A DNA stretch of 64,000 bases from Actinoplanes sp. SE50/110 (GCF_900119315.1 NZ_LT827010.1:3753001-3817000), one strand, 5' to 3'; shown: positions 43,345-52,124, numbered from the stretch's first letter. The notes: generated by a model from the letters alone, not told the origin. Numbers and translations: made by a program.

Positions 43345-43488
43345 AAAGTGAATCTGATTCGCAACTCGGCAATCGGTCATTCGTCACCTCAGCGCCCGGG
43401 TGCCCGACCCGTCCCTGTCGGCGACCGGGTTTCGTCTATGAGAGGCTTGCGCGGTATGCGAAGCGGGCGCACCAGCTGGGGAGGCGCG

Positions 43489-44250
43489 ATGACACGGGAT
43501 CCGGACACGCCGCCGACCGCTGGCGACCCTGCCATCGCCGCAGGCCATCCCGTAACCGGACGCAGCGGGTTGGACCAGCACCGCATCCTGAGCGCGGCAG
43601 TGCAGTTCATCGACGAGAACGGCCTGCGCAGGCTGACCATGCAACGCCTCGGCGCCTACCTCGGTGTGGAAGCCATGGCCCTGTACCGGTACGTGCCCGG
43701 GCGTGAGGCGCTGCTGGACGGGGTGGTCGAAACCGTCGTCGACGAGTTGTACGGCGACCCCGACGTGCACCTGCAGGCCCAGGGCGGCTGGGTCGACTAC
43801 CTGCAACGCCTGGCCCACGGGCTGCGGCGCATCGCGCTCGCCCACCCCGAGGTCTTCCCTCTGGTCGCCACCCGGCCGGCCGCCGCACCATGGGTCCGGC
43901 CTCCGCTGCGCAGTCTGCGGTGGATCGAGTCGCTGCTCGAGGTGATGACCGAGGCCGGCTTCTCCGACGAGAACGCCGCCGCGGTCTACCGGGCGTTCAG
44001 CAGCTTCCTCCTCGGCTACCTGCTGCTCGAGGTGTCGGCCAGGGGCGTGGAGACCGGACCGGTCGAGGAACCCGACGTGTCACCGATCGAGGACCTGAGC
44101 GAGTACCCCATGGTGCAGCGCCTGCAGCCGCACCTGTCCGTCGACGCCGCCGCGGAAGACTTCGAAGAGGCCCTCGAAGCCCTCCTCGACCGTGTGGCGC
44201 TGCTGTTGCCGCGTCGCCGCCGGCCACCACGACTGACCGAGAACATGTGA
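43489..44250 (+). CDS. TetR family transcriptional regulator
   Basis: 253 residues from the ATG at 43489, which directly follows GGGGAGG. An N-terminal three-helix DNA-binding domain (about 25-75) contains ILSAAVQFIDENGLRRLTMQ, LGAYLGVEAMALYRYVPGRE and the closing hydrophobic helix, where LGAYLGV..MALYRY is the recognition helix. The C-terminal ligand domain resembles TetR_C_1. The C-terminus is rich in Arg/Pro. It probably autoregulates through the palindrome at 43324 and, by the matching site at 44288, controls the PRC-barrel gene. The ligand is unknown. Confidence 0.9.
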   Translation: MTRDPDTPPTAGDPAIAAGHPVTGRSGLDQHRILSAAVQFIDENGLRRLTMQRLGAYLGVEAMALYRYVPGREALLDGVVETVVDELYGDPDVHLQAQGGWVDYLQRLAHGLRRIALAHPEVFPLVATRPAAAPWVRPPLRSLRWIESLLEVMTEAGFSDENAAAVYRAFSSFLLGYLLLEVSARGVETGPVEEPDVSPIEDLSEYPMVQRLQPHLSVDAAAEDFEEALEALLDRVALLLPRRRRPPRLTENM

Positions 44251-44287
44251 AGACCCCATCCGGCTGAAAGCCGACCGGGCGTATCCC

Positions 44288-44302
44288 GTTTATGTCCTAA
44301 AC
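44288..44302. promoter_or_regulatory. Second operator-like palindrome
   Basis: GTTTA-TGTCC-TAAAC lies between the TetR stop and the PRC-barrel gene, 139 bp before its start. It matches the core of 43324-43344 in both half-sites and in spacer length, differing only inside the spacer and flanks. Confidence 0.6.
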
Positions 44303-44441
44303 CGCTGGGCATCTTTGAGTCATCAAGCGATCCGAGTAGTCATCCGATACCCGTGAAAACAGCAACTTGCACGGGTCCGGAATCGACGACTGCGCACTGC
44401 GATCGTGACCTCGATCCTGATTCCCCCCGGAAGGACCTGTC

Positions 44442-45215
44442 GTGATCACCCAGAACGACATCGCTCGACTCGACGACACCGACGTGTACGACACCACCGG
44501 CGACAAGATCGGCTCCGTCGGCCAGGTCTACCTCGACGGCCGCAGCGGCGACCCGGAGTGGGTCACCGTCAAGACCGGCCTGTTCGGCACCAAGCAGACC
44601 TTCGTCCCGCTGCGCGACGCCACCTTCGCCGACGACCGGGTCGTCGTCGCCTACACCAAGGCCCAGGTCAAGGACGCTCCCCGCATCGACGCCGACGGGC
44701 CCATCTCGCACGCCGAGGAGAACGAGCTGTACTCCTTCTACGGCCTGCCGAGCACCGGCGGCTACGGCGACGGATACCAGAACGACGACACCTACCAGAG
44801 CGGCGCCCGGCGCCGTGCCACCACCGACCATGCCGGCGACGACGCGATGACGCGCTCCGAGGAGCGGCTGGTCACCGACACCCGCACCGAGCAGGCCGGC
44901 AAGGCCCGGCTGCGCAAGTACGTGGTCACCGAGCAGCAGCAGGTCACCGTCCCCGTCACCCACGAGGAGGCCCGCCTCGAGCGCGAGCCGATCACCGACG
45001 CGAACATCGGTGACGCCTACGACGGGCCGGCCATCACCGAAGCCGAGCACGAGGTCACCCTGCACGCGGAGCGACCCGTCACCAATACCGAGACGGTGCC
45101 GGTCGAGCGGGTACGCCTGAGCAAGGAAACCGTCCGCGACGAAGAAACCGTCTCCGGCGAGGTTCGCAAGGAGCAGATCGAGTACGACGGTCCCGACGGC
45201 ACCAACCGCCTCTGA
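44442..45215 (+). CDS. PRC-barrel and DUF2382 protein
   Basis: 257 residues from the GTG at 44442 with GGAAGGACC upstream. N-terminal PRC-barrel (about 1-85): LDDTDVYDTTGDKIGSVGQV, VTVKTGLFG and the typical V(F)VPLRDA. The middle is low complexity. The C-terminal part (about 130-250) is a DUF2382 domain: MTRSEERLVTDTR, KARLRKYVVTE, EARLEREPI, LHAERPVTNTETVPVERVRL and GEVRKEQIE. PRC-barrel plus DUF2382 proteins accompany stress-linked envelope genes in actinobacteria and Deinococcus; the biochemical function is unknown. It has the operator-like site at 44288 upstream and a strong terminator downstream. Confidence 0.85.
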   Translation: MITQNDIARLDDTDVYDTTGDKIGSVGQVYLDGRSGDPEWVTVKTGLFGTKQTFVPLRDATFADDRVVVAYTKAQVKDAPRIDADGPISHAEENELYSFYGLPSTGGYGDGYQNDDTYQSGARRRATTDHAGDDAMTRSEERLVTDTRTEQAGKARLRKYVVTEQQQVTVPVTHEEARLEREPITDANIGDAYDGPAITEAEHEVTLHAERPVTNTETVPVERVRLSKETVRDEETVSGEVRKEQIEYDGPDGTNRL

Positions 45216-45228
45216 TCACGATGTCCTG

Positions 45229-45267
45229 GTCGTGCCCGGCGCCGGATGGGTCGGCGCCGGGCACGAC
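45229..45267. terminator. Strong hairpin terminator after the PRC-barrel gene
   Basis: Perfect 16 bp stem (45229-45244 and 45252-45267) with a 7-nt loop, starting 14 bp after the stop codon. It separates the two DUF2382 genes into independent transcription units. Confidence 0.82.
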
Positions 45268-45366
45268 CACATCCATGGACATACCCGAAGGCTCACGGGC
45301 CGCAGACCGCATGCAACCGACTCCGCTCACCGGCCTCGGTGACGCTTCGACCCTGACGGAGGCACG

Positions 45367-45903
45367 ATGAACAACACCGATCCAGAGGCGCTGACCGACG
45401 TCGAGTTGCGGCAGCGTGCTGCCACCGCCGGCGTCACCGCACCCACCGGCATGCCGCGCGCTGACTTGATCGCCGCGCTGCAGAACACCGACGACGCCAT
45501 GACCCGGTCCGAGGAACGGCTCGTCCCCAGCACCCAGGTCTACGAGACCGGACGGGCGCGGCTCCGCAAATACGTGGTCACCGAAGACGTGCAGATCACC
45601 GTGCAGATCCGCCGCGAAGAACTCCGCCTGGAACAGGAAGCCATCGCCGCGCCCGATCAGCGGGTAGTGGCGGACCCCGACGTGTTCGGACCCGACGAGG
45701 TCTTCACCGGCCCCGACGGCGGACTGATCTTCGAAGTCACCCTGCACGAGGAACGCCCCGTGATCACCACCGAGATCGTGCCGGTGCAACGCGTACGCCT
45801 GACGAAGATCGTCCACACCGACGAACACATCGTCTCCGGACAGGTCCGCAAGGAGAAAATCGACGTCGATCTGCCCGGCGAGCCGCCCACCACCCTGCAA
45901 TGA
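45367..45903 (+). CDS. DUF2382 protein with N-terminal SAP/Rho-N-like motif
   Basis: 178 residues. The first 40 residues, DVELRQRAATAGV followed by PTGMPRADLIAALQ, match the SAP/Rho-N type helix-extended-helix motif, which binds nucleic acid in other proteins. The rest is a DUF2382 domain homologous to the neighbour at 44442: MTRSEERLVPSTQ, RARLRKYVVTEDV and SGQVRKEKIDVDLPG. The PRC-barrel is replaced by the SAP-like helix pair, so a duplication followed by domain exchange is likely. Any DNA-binding role is inference. It converges with the GGDEF-EAL gene. Confidence 0.82.
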   Translation: MNNTDPEALTDVELRQRAATAGVTAPTGMPRADLIAALQNTDDAMTRSEERLVPSTQVYETGRARLRKYVVTEDVQITVQIRREELRLEQEAIAAPDQRVVADPDVFGPDEVFTGPDGGLIFEVTLHEERPVITTEIVPVQRVRLTKIVHTDEHIVSGQVRKEKIDVDLPGEPPTTLQ

Positions 45904-45930
45904 GCCTGACGGGACCGGGTCGAAGTGTCG

Positions 45931-47784
45931 TCAGGTACGGCCAGACGAACCTTGCTGCTGGTTCTGCTGGGAGCGCAGCAGTTCGGTGACGGCGGCCGGC
46001 GGTTGTGGACGGGCGAAGAAGTAGCCTTGAGCCTGCGCATAACCGAGTTCGACGAGGCGCCGGCGCTGCTCGGGCGTTTCAACACCTTCGGCGAGGGCCT
46101 GGGCGTTCAAGGCGAGGGCCAGGTCGGCGACGGCTTGCAGGAGCGGGGCGTCGTCGATGAAGGACCTGTCCGCCTTCAGCTTGTCGACCGGGAATCGGCG
46201 TAACTGGGCCAGCGACGAGTAGCCGCTGCCGAAGTCGTCGACAGCCAGTTTGAGACCGGCTTCGTGCAGGGCACGCAGGTTCGCGTCGCTCGCTCCGTAG
46301 GGGTCGAGCAGCACCCCTTCGGTGATCTCCAGGCACACTTGCTCCGCCGGTACGCGGGTCTGTCGCAGCAGCGCCCGCACCTCGTCCGCGAACTCGGGGC
46401 GGTGCAGCTGTACGGGCGAGACGTTGACCGAGATCTCCAGAGTGGGCTGCAGTGTGCACCACCAAAGGGTGTGGTCGAGGGCGGTGCGCAGTACCCGGCG
46501 CCCCAGGTCGTGGATGATGTCACACTCTTCCGCGATGGCGATGAACTCGTCCGGGGGTACCGCCCCGTACCGGGGAGAACTCCATCTCGCCAAAGCCTCC
46601 ATACCCACGATGCGCCCGCCGGCTGGTTCCACGATCGGCTGAAACGCCACCGACAGGGTGTCCGAGCCGGTTTCGACGTCGTGGCGCAGCTGGTTCTCCA
46701 GGTCCAGGCGACGATGAGCGACCCGGCCCATCGTCTCGTCGAAGATTTCCACCGACGCTTGACCCCGCGCCTTGGCCTGGTACATGGCGATGTCGGCCTC
46801 GCGCAGCACCGCTCCGAGGTCGTCTCTGTGCCGGCGGGCGAAAGCGATGCCCATGCTGGCCGTGACGTACATCCCCGGCCCGGTCCCGGGGGACGCGCCG
46901 GCGCCGCCGGGGTGCAGCGGGTCCCGGAGCGCGGCACCCAGGTGGGCGGCGGCGGCCAAGGCATCGGCCGGCTCGTGGATGTCCCGGAGGATTACGGCGA
47001 ACTCGTCCCCGCCCAGGCGGGCCAGGGTGTCCCCGGAGCGCAGGCTGTGACGCAGCCGCCGGCTGACGGCGACGAGCACTTCGTCACCGAACTGGTGACC
47101 ATGACTGTCATTGACCATCTTGAAGCGGTCCAGGTCGATGAGCACCACCGCCACGTCCGGGCCGTCCGGAGCCGCGGCAGTGACTGCTTCGGCCAGCTGG
47201 TCAGCGTAGAGGAAGCGATTGGGCAGACCTGTCAGCGAGTCATGCAGGGCATCGTGCTGCCGGCGTGCGGCCAGCTCCAGCGCCTCGGCTCGCGCGGTGG
47301 CGAGGTGCTGAGCCAGCCGCCGCATGCAGTAGCCGGTCACCCCGACCGTCACCAGCCACAGCAGCGGCATGGTGATGCCGTTCCGGCCCAGCGTGAACAT
47401 CTGCCAGCCCAGAATGACGCTTGGCCCGGCCAGCAGAGCGGGCAGCACCACCATCATCTGCCGCCGTCGCAGAGCGGCACAGACCAGCGGCAACCGCATC
47501 ACAGAGTGCAGGACGAACGGCTCCCGGGCGTACGGAATCGGGATCGTCGCGAACACGGCCGCGAGCAGAGTGATGTCCACGAGCAGCAGCGTCGCTATGG
47601 TCCACGGATGCCGTGCCCGGCCTCGGGTCGCGACAAGCCAGATCACGGCCAGCGTCCTGGCCCCCAGAGCCACAGATTCGATGAGGCGGTTCAACCGGCC
47701 GGCGTCCGGATGAAGTGCCATCGATGTGGCAGCCACCAAGATCATCACCGTGAACACGAGAACCAGAAGGTGGTCCGTGACCAT
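45931..47784 (-). CDS. Membrane GGDEF-EAL bifunctional c-di-GMP protein
   Basis: About 617 residues from the ATG at 47784, which has CGAGG upstream; the frame stays open to 48204, so a longer N-terminus is possible. About five membrane helices occupy residues 1-165. The GGDEF domain (about 180-345) has DSLTGLPNRFLYADQL and RLGGDEF at about 256, with RSGD as an RxxD inhibitory site. The EAL domain (about 360-610) has GMEALARW (about 395), VNVSPVQL, CLEITEG, DDFGSGYSSL, LKADRSFID, AEGVET and the closing QGYFFARP; the metal and catalytic residues are present. Both activities look intact, so the net direction depends on the signal sensed by the membrane domain. Confidence 0.9.
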   Translation of the reverse strand: MVTDHLLVLVFTVMILVAATSMALHPDAGRLNRLIESVALGARTLAVIWLVATRGRARHPWTIATLLLVDITLLAAVFATIPIPYAREPFVLHSVMRLPLVCAALRRRQMMVVLPALLAGPSVILGWQMFTLGRNGITMPLLWLVTVGVTGYCMRRLAQHLATARAEALELAARRQHDALHDSLTGLPNRFLYADQLAEAVTAAAPDGPDVAVVLIDLDRFKMVNDSHGHQFGDEVLVAVSRRLRHSLRSGDTLARLGGDEFAVILRDIHEPADALAAAAHLGAALRDPLHPGGAGASPGTGPGMYVTASMGIAFARRHRDDLGAVLREADIAMYQAKARGQASVEIFDETMGRVAHRRLDLENQLRHDVETGSDTLSVAFQPIVEPAGGRIVGMEALARWSSPRYGAVPPDEFIAIAEECDIIHDLGRRVLRTALDHTLWWCTLQPTLEISVNVSPVQLHRPEFADEVRALLRQTRVPAEQVCLEITEGVLLDPYGASDANLRALHEAGLKLAVDDFGSGYSSLAQLRRFPVDKLKADRSFIDDAPLLQAVADLALALNAQALAEGVETPEQRRRLVELGYAQAQGYFFARPQPPAAVTELLRSQQNQQQGSSGRT

Positions 47785-48449
47785 GTGATCCTCGAGGCGA
47801 CGCTCCAACAAAGCATCGGCGCGACGACGAGACAGGCGCACCGCCACAGCCTCCGGCTTCAGGACGACATGGCTCGGACCCGTGCGCACTCCGAACCGCA
47901 GATGCCTCCAGCATCCCCTACCCGGCGTAGCGCCATCAGCCGATTGCTCCGCCTGGTGCCGACGACCTGCCATCCGCACCGCATGCCTGGGTAAGGTGAC
48001 CTCGGGGTCCAGATCGGGCGACCCGTTCGAGCTGCGCCTGGACTCTGGCGACGACGCGGCCGGCCAGGTGCCGCGCCTGGTCGTCCGCACCTGCCGGACG
48101 CAGAGCCCGCAGTAGGTGAGCCGCGTGTGCCGGGTCATCGACGAGCGCGTTCTCGGCGGCCCACCGGGAGATTTAGCTGTCACAACAGTGGTGCCGAAAC
48201 TCACGGATACGCGATCTACCGCTGATCATGCGGTGTCGAAACAGCCGTTGAAACGGTGTCCGGACCCACGGAGATGGCCAGTTGCGTATCAGATGGATGA
48301 AGAGGCGCCCTTCCTGAGTGACGTGTCGGCTCTGGTCCGCCTCTTGCGTGAGCTGGTCGGATTCAGCCGATCGTCAGACCTGCCATGATGTGAGATTTAT
48401 TATGCTTTCATCCTAATTCGGTAGCTTGCCAGCTGACGGGCCAACTGCG
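47785..48449. other. Divergent region between the GGDEF-EAL gene and the 48450 gene
   Basis: 665 bp. The leftward frame of the GGDEF-EAL gene stays open to 48204, and its last part (about 47785-47890) has balanced composition and may be N-terminal coding; the rest is not protein-like. A rightward stretch ending at 48388 reads APFLSDVSALVRLLRELVGF, resembling the N-terminus of some actinomycete helix-turn-helix proteins, and then stops; it may be a remnant. Confidence 0.4.
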
Positions 48450-49445
48450 ATGACCACCTCTGACTCCGAGACCACCTTTGCGCCGGCCCGAGGTCGAGCC
48501 GCGGTGCCGAAGTTGTCGACGCCCTCTCCCGCACCGGACCGCTGGCGCTGGCCGAAAAGGGCGTATGCCGCAGTGCTCGGCGCGGGTGCTCTCGTCGGCG
48601 CCGTCGCCGCCGTCGTGGCCGTCGTCTTTCCCGATGCCAAGGAACACGCTGCGGAGTTGCACCTGCAGGTCACCAGGGAAATGCTGAAACGCGACTACCG
48701 TCCTCTCATCGTGCTCCCGCACGCCGGAGCCTTCGGTCTGCGGCAGTTGCCCGCCGCGTTGATGATGGAGGCGGCGTTCACCGAATCTCCGGATGCCGCC
48801 ACGACATCGCCGTCGCCGTCTTCGGACCCCGGACGCGTCGATGACACGAGTACCGTCCCCGGCGAGGCGACCCGGTCGCCGAGCCCCAGGCCGGACGACC
48901 GCGCAAGCACTTTCCCCGGCCCGACGCGGACGTCCCCGGCGCAACCGACCGTGCCGCCCGGAGGCGTGGAATGGGTACCCGCGCGGCCGGGGGAGAAGGG
49001 TCCTGAACGGCTGTCAGCGCGGGAGGCATACCGGCGACAACTCGACGCGGTTGAACCCCTGCATCGTTCAGGCCAAACGCGCGTGAGGAAACAGAAACCC
49101 GCCCGCACCCCGAACCGGTCCGCCACACAAGAAGACGAGATCGGCGTGGAGGTCCGCGCGACCATCAGCCTCTACAGCCTACGCGGCGTCATCGTGCGCC
49201 TGTATTGGTCCATGTCCAGCCGGAACCCACAGGAAAAGCTGTCCGTCGGCTGGAGCAACAGATTGCTCGAGCCGGCACTCAAGGCCACCAGCGACCATGA
49301 CACCGCGAGCTTCACCTTCTGGCTGCCTATGCCGGGAACGGCGAAGGGGCCGTTCGTCGTCACATCGAGTCTCGTGGTCAGCGACGATGAGCCGCCCCTC
49401 GCCACCGCCGATACCGAGCCATTCAGCTGGCGGCAATCGGGTTGA
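48450..49445 (+). CDS. Single-pass membrane protein of unknown function
   Basis: 331 residues from the ATG at 48450 (another start at 48426 is possible). An N-terminal disordered cytoplasmic segment leads to one helix (about 40-62, AVLGAGALVGAVAAVVAVVF). The extracytoplasmic part has a Ser/Thr/Pro-rich linker (about 120-170) and a C-terminal globular region (about 225-330) with VEVRATISLYSLRGVIVRLY and TKGPFVVTSSLVVSD-like strands; I recognise no family. It ends at a perfect palindrome shared with the convergent YtxH gene. It may sense or bind an external ligand, but nothing in the sequence shows this. Confidence 0.72.
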   Translation: MTTSDSETTFAPARGRAAVPKLSTPSPAPDRWRWPKRAYAAVLGAGALVGAVAAVVAVVFPDAKEHAAELHLQVTREMLKRDYRPLIVLPHAGAFGLRQLPAALMMEAAFTESPDAATTSPSPSSDPGRVDDTSTVPGEATRSPSPRPDDRASTFPGPTRTSPAQPTVPPGGVEWVPARPGEKGPERLSAREAYRRQLDAVEPLHRSGQTRVRKQKPARTPNRSATQEDEIGVEVRATISLYSLRGVIVRLYWSMSSRNPQEKLSVGWSNRLLEPALKATSDHDTASFTFWLPMPGTAKGPFVVTSSLVVSDDEPPLATADTEPFSWRQSG

Positions 49446-49480
49446 CCCCATGCCGGTTCGTCATCACGATGCCGACCATG

Positions 49481-49510
49481 CGGGGTGGGCGCCGATCGGC
49501 GCCCACCCCG
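49481..49510. terminator. Perfect 30 bp palindrome between convergent genes
   Basis: Bases 49481-49510 are a perfect palindrome of two 15 bp arms with no loop. It lies between the stops of the genes at 48450 (+) and 49526 (-), so it probably acts as a bidirectional terminator. Confidence 0.75.
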
Positions 49511-49525
49511 TCACGAACACGCGAA

Positions 49526-49867
49526 CTACGGCAGCGGGTCACCGCCGACGGGCGACGGGGTGTGGGCCGCCTTCGAGGGGCGTGGCCGGCTCGGCGTGCC
49601 GACAGCAGCGGTGGTCGCGGTCGTCTGCGTCGGGTAGGTCGTCGACGGCGTGCTCGCCGTGGCCGTGTCGTCGTGCGGGAGCTTCGCCATGATGGAATCT
49701 CGGCCGGTGGCCAGCATCGCCTTCGCCTTGTCCTGCGCCTGAATCACCGCTGGGTGGTTGCTCGCCTTGCGGGTCGCCGCGGCGATCTGTTCGAACTTCT
49801 CGCGGCCCGCGCGGGTGCCGAGGACGTACCCGGCGGCGAATCCGACGGCCAGCTTGAATACCTTCAT
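49526..49867 (-). CDS. YtxH-like small protein, copy 2
   Basis: 113 residues with GGAG 8 bp before the ATG at 49867. The N-terminal half, KVFKLAVGFAAGYVLGTRAG then REKFEQIAAATRKASNHPAV, is homologous to copy 1 at 40686. The C-terminal half is Thr/Ser/Pro-rich and differs from copy 1. No partner gene is adjacent, unlike copy 1, which sits in an envelope cluster. Likely a membrane-anchored stress protein. Confidence 0.78.
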   Translation of the reverse strand: MKVFKLAVGFAAGYVLGTRAGREKFEQIAAATRKASNHPAVIQAQDKAKAMLATGRDSIMAKLPHDDTATASTPSTTYPTQTTATTAAVGTPSRPRPSKAAHTPSPVGGDPLP

Positions 49868-50145
49868 CAGCCTGCTCCAGTTCTCGTGGTCAGTCGGGGT
49901 GACCTTGCCGGCCCCCGCTGACGCGCGGTCGGATCATCACGGCGCTCGCGACCACCGCCGCCGTGCCTGTGCTACTCGGACATCCCACTACCCATCCTGC
50001 GGTGTGTTTTATCCCTTTGCGGGCTGCGACTCGCTGCGGGTGTAATCCGTTGCCGCTGAAAGCCCGCTCCTGCTTGGATTCATTCCGGTCTGTTAGGTAC
50101 TTTGTTGGTAATCGAGGCTGTGCCTCACCACCGGGAAGGCACCGG
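49868..50145. other. Gap upstream of the second YtxH gene
   Basis: 278 bp containing the YtxH promoter. No gene or repeat recognised. It borders a cluster of decayed fragments extending to about 50540. Confidence 0.35.
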
Positions 50146-50237
50146 TCAGGTGCCAGGACGGTGCCGGCTCATGATCGAGCGCTGAATGGCGACGGCGACC
50201 AGCCCGGCTGCGGCGCTGGCCCAGATGGCCGGTGTGT
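50146..50237 (-). pseudogene. 3' remnant of a second TspO-like gene
   Basis: The leftward frame gives TPAIWASAAAGLVAVAIQRS then IMSRHRPGT and a stop, against TPAIWATAAVGLLAVALTTQ then RSIKSGHRPGT at the end of the TspO-like pseudogene at 16274. The match includes the DNA around the stop codon, with a 6 bp deletion. Similarity ends abruptly at about 50237, next to a transposase fragment. It is the tail of a duplicated gene cut by that element or by recombination. Confidence 0.75.
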
Positions 50238-50244
50238 TTGGGCA

Positions 50245-50330
50245 ATGGCGTTCAAGCTGATCGAGGCCGCACAGCAACGCTGGCGGGCGGTCGACGCACC
50301 GCACCTGGTCGCCCGCATCCGCGCCGGCAC
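50245..50330 (+). pseudogene. C-terminal transposase remnant (IS256-like)
   Basis: Rightward frame: MAFKLIEAAQQRWRAVDAPH followed by LVARIRAG. The pattern FKLIE.AQ.RWRAVNAPHLVALVRAG is one I associate with the C-terminus of IS256-family transposases in actinomycetes. It begins exactly where the TspO-like remnant ends, and no transposase body, terminal repeat or target duplication remains. Family assignment is from recalled consensus only. Confidence 0.55.
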
Positions 50331-50744
50331 GCTGGCTGGGCGGGCGTACGGGCGGGTAGCCGGCGATGCGTACGAGGAGGCGCCGATGCGGGTGACCTCC
50401 ACTGCGTCGTAAACGCTCGTCAGGTCGCTCAGGTGGGTGGCGATCCGCGCGAGTGCGGTGACCGCGTCGGCTACCTGCCGGGTGCCTTCGGTGGAGCGGC
50501 TGGCAGCGGTGGCGAGCTCGCGCTTGTTGGCGGGGTGCGGAAATTGGCGGTGGTTGTCTCAGGTTGTCGGCGGTAGGACTGCTTGGCCAGGTGATGTGCC
50601 GGACGGCGGCCCGGCCAGGCGGGGTTCTGATGAGCGTCCCCGTTGTGCATAGGGGCTCTGTTCGGGGGTAGTCCGGCATGGACGGCAGGCGAATCGTGGC
50701 CGGTAGGCGCAGTGGCCCGGGCGGGCAGATGGGGGCATCACCCA
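50331..50744. other. Gap with unassigned coding-like stretch
   Basis: 414 bp before the M20 peptidase. A leftward frame between 50545 and 50380 reads KRELATAASRSTEGTRQVAD then AVTALARIATHLSDLT, a well-formed helical sequence, but it is preceded by a TGA and has no start codon; I take it as part of another lost gene. The peptidase promoter must lie at the right end. Confidence 0.35.
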
Positions 50745-52124
50745 GTGAGCACGAATGTGCGGGGTTTTCTGGCGCAGCATCGGGACGCCGTGGTTGCCGA
50801 ACTGGCGGAGTGGGTGCGGATTCCGTCGGTCGCCGGGGTTCCGGAGCATGCGGTGGATTTGCAGCGGTCGGCGAATTGGCTGGCGGCGGCGTTGCGTGAG
50901 ACGGGTTTTCCGTCGGTGGAGGTGTGGGACACCGAGGGCGGTCCGGCGGTGTACGCGCAGTGGTGCGCGGAGCCGGGCGCTCCCACGGTTCTGATCTACA
51001 GCCACCATGACGTACGTGCCGCGAAGGACGAGGAGTGGGACGAGACCGCGCCGTTCGACCCGAAGGTCCGTGACGGGTACCTCTACGGGCGTGGCGCGTC
51101 GGACGCCAAGGGCCAGGCTCTTGCGCACCTGTGGGGTGTCCGTGCCCACCTGGCCGCGACCGGCCGCGACCATCCCGCCGTGAATCTGAAGCTGTTGGTG
51201 GAGGGTGAGGAGGAGACCGGGTCAGCGCATCTGAGGCAGCTTCTGCAGGATAACGGCGACCGGGTCGGCGCCGATCTGATCGTCTTCTCCGACACGCTGC
51301 TGTGGCGGTCGGATCATCCGGCCGTGTGCGTGAGCATGCGCGGCACGATGCTGGCGAAGCTCGAGATCATGGGGCCGTTGCAGGACGTGCATAGCGGAGC
51401 GGTGTCCGGGCCGGCGCCCAACCCGGTCCTGGAGATGAGCCGGCTGCTCGCCCAACTGCACGACGACAAGGGCCGGATCACGGTGCCCGGCTTCTACGAC
51501 AGTGTGGTGGAGCCGTCGCAGCGGTTTCGCGACGAGCTGGCCGCGTTGCCGTACAGCGACGCCGACTGGCTGAAGCGGTCCCTGACGCGCAGCGTGGGTG
51601 GTGAGGCCGGGTACACGGTGCTGGAACGTCTGTGGACGCGGCCGGCGATCGAGGTGACCAGCATGATCAGTGGTGATCCGATCGGGCCGTCGCGGGCGGC
51701 GGTGCCGTCGCTGGCCACCGCTGATCTGAGCATCCGGTACGTCTGTGACCAGACCGGTGCCGAGATCGCCGAGCAGTTGCGACGGTGGGTCGCCGATACT
51801 GTGAGCGAGCGGTTCGACCATCGGCTGACCGTGTCCCCGGAGACCGCACAGGATCCCTACCGCACACCGGACGATCTGCCGGCGGTGGCCGCGCTGGCGG
51901 AGGCCATGCAGGAGGGATTCGGGCGTCCGGCGGGCCGGATGGGCAACGCCGGTGGCGGTCCGGCGGTATGGCTCACGCAGAGCGTCGGTGCGCCGGTGGT
52001 GTACTTCGGCACCGGGCTACCGGAGGATCGCTGGCACGACAGCAACGAGCGCGTCTCGATCGATGTGCTGCTCTCCGGCGCGGCTACCCTGGCAGCGTTC
52101 TGGGACCGACTGCCATCAGCTTGA
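50745..52124 (+). CDS. M20 family dipeptidase/peptidase
   Basis: 459 residues from the GTG at 50745, with GGGGG about 9 bp upstream. An M20 metallopeptidase: metal-binding SHHDVRA (about 87-93), RGASDAKGQ (about 122-130), the catalytic EGEEETGS (about 156-163) and later LIVFSDT, HSGAVSG and DHP-type residues, followed by the lid domain (about 200-320). The substrate class (dipeptides, often used for peptide or peptidoglycan turnover) is suggested by the family, not shown here. No signal peptide, so it is cytoplasmic. No operon partner; the upstream region contains decayed fragments. Confidence 0.92.
   Translation: MSTNVRGFLAQHRDAVVAELAEWVRIPSVAGVPEHAVDLQRSANWLAAALRETGFPSVEVWDTEGGPAVYAQWCAEPGAPTVLIYSHHDVRAAKDEEWDETAPFDPKVRDGYLYGRGASDAKGQALAHLWGVRAHLAATGRDHPAVNLKLLVEGEEETGSAHLRQLLQDNGDRVGADLIVFSDTLLWRSDHPAVCVSMRGTMLAKLEIMGPLQDVHSGAVSGPAPNPVLEMSRLLAQLHDDKGRITVPGFYDSVVEPSQRFRDELAALPYSDADWLKRSLTRSVGGEAGYTVLERLWTRPAIEVTSMISGDPIGPSRAAVPSLATADLSIRYVCDQTGAEIAEQLRRWVADTVSERFDHRLTVSPETAQDPYRTPDDLPAVAALAEAMQEGFGRPAGRMGNAGGGPAVWLTQSVGAPVVYFGTGLPEDRWHDSNERVSIDVLLSGAATLAAFWDRLPSA

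Noticed and set aside
46264..47994. Long plus-strand frame opposite the GGDEF-EAL gene
   Set aside because: Antisense shadow; the minus strand has all GGDEF and EAL motifs.
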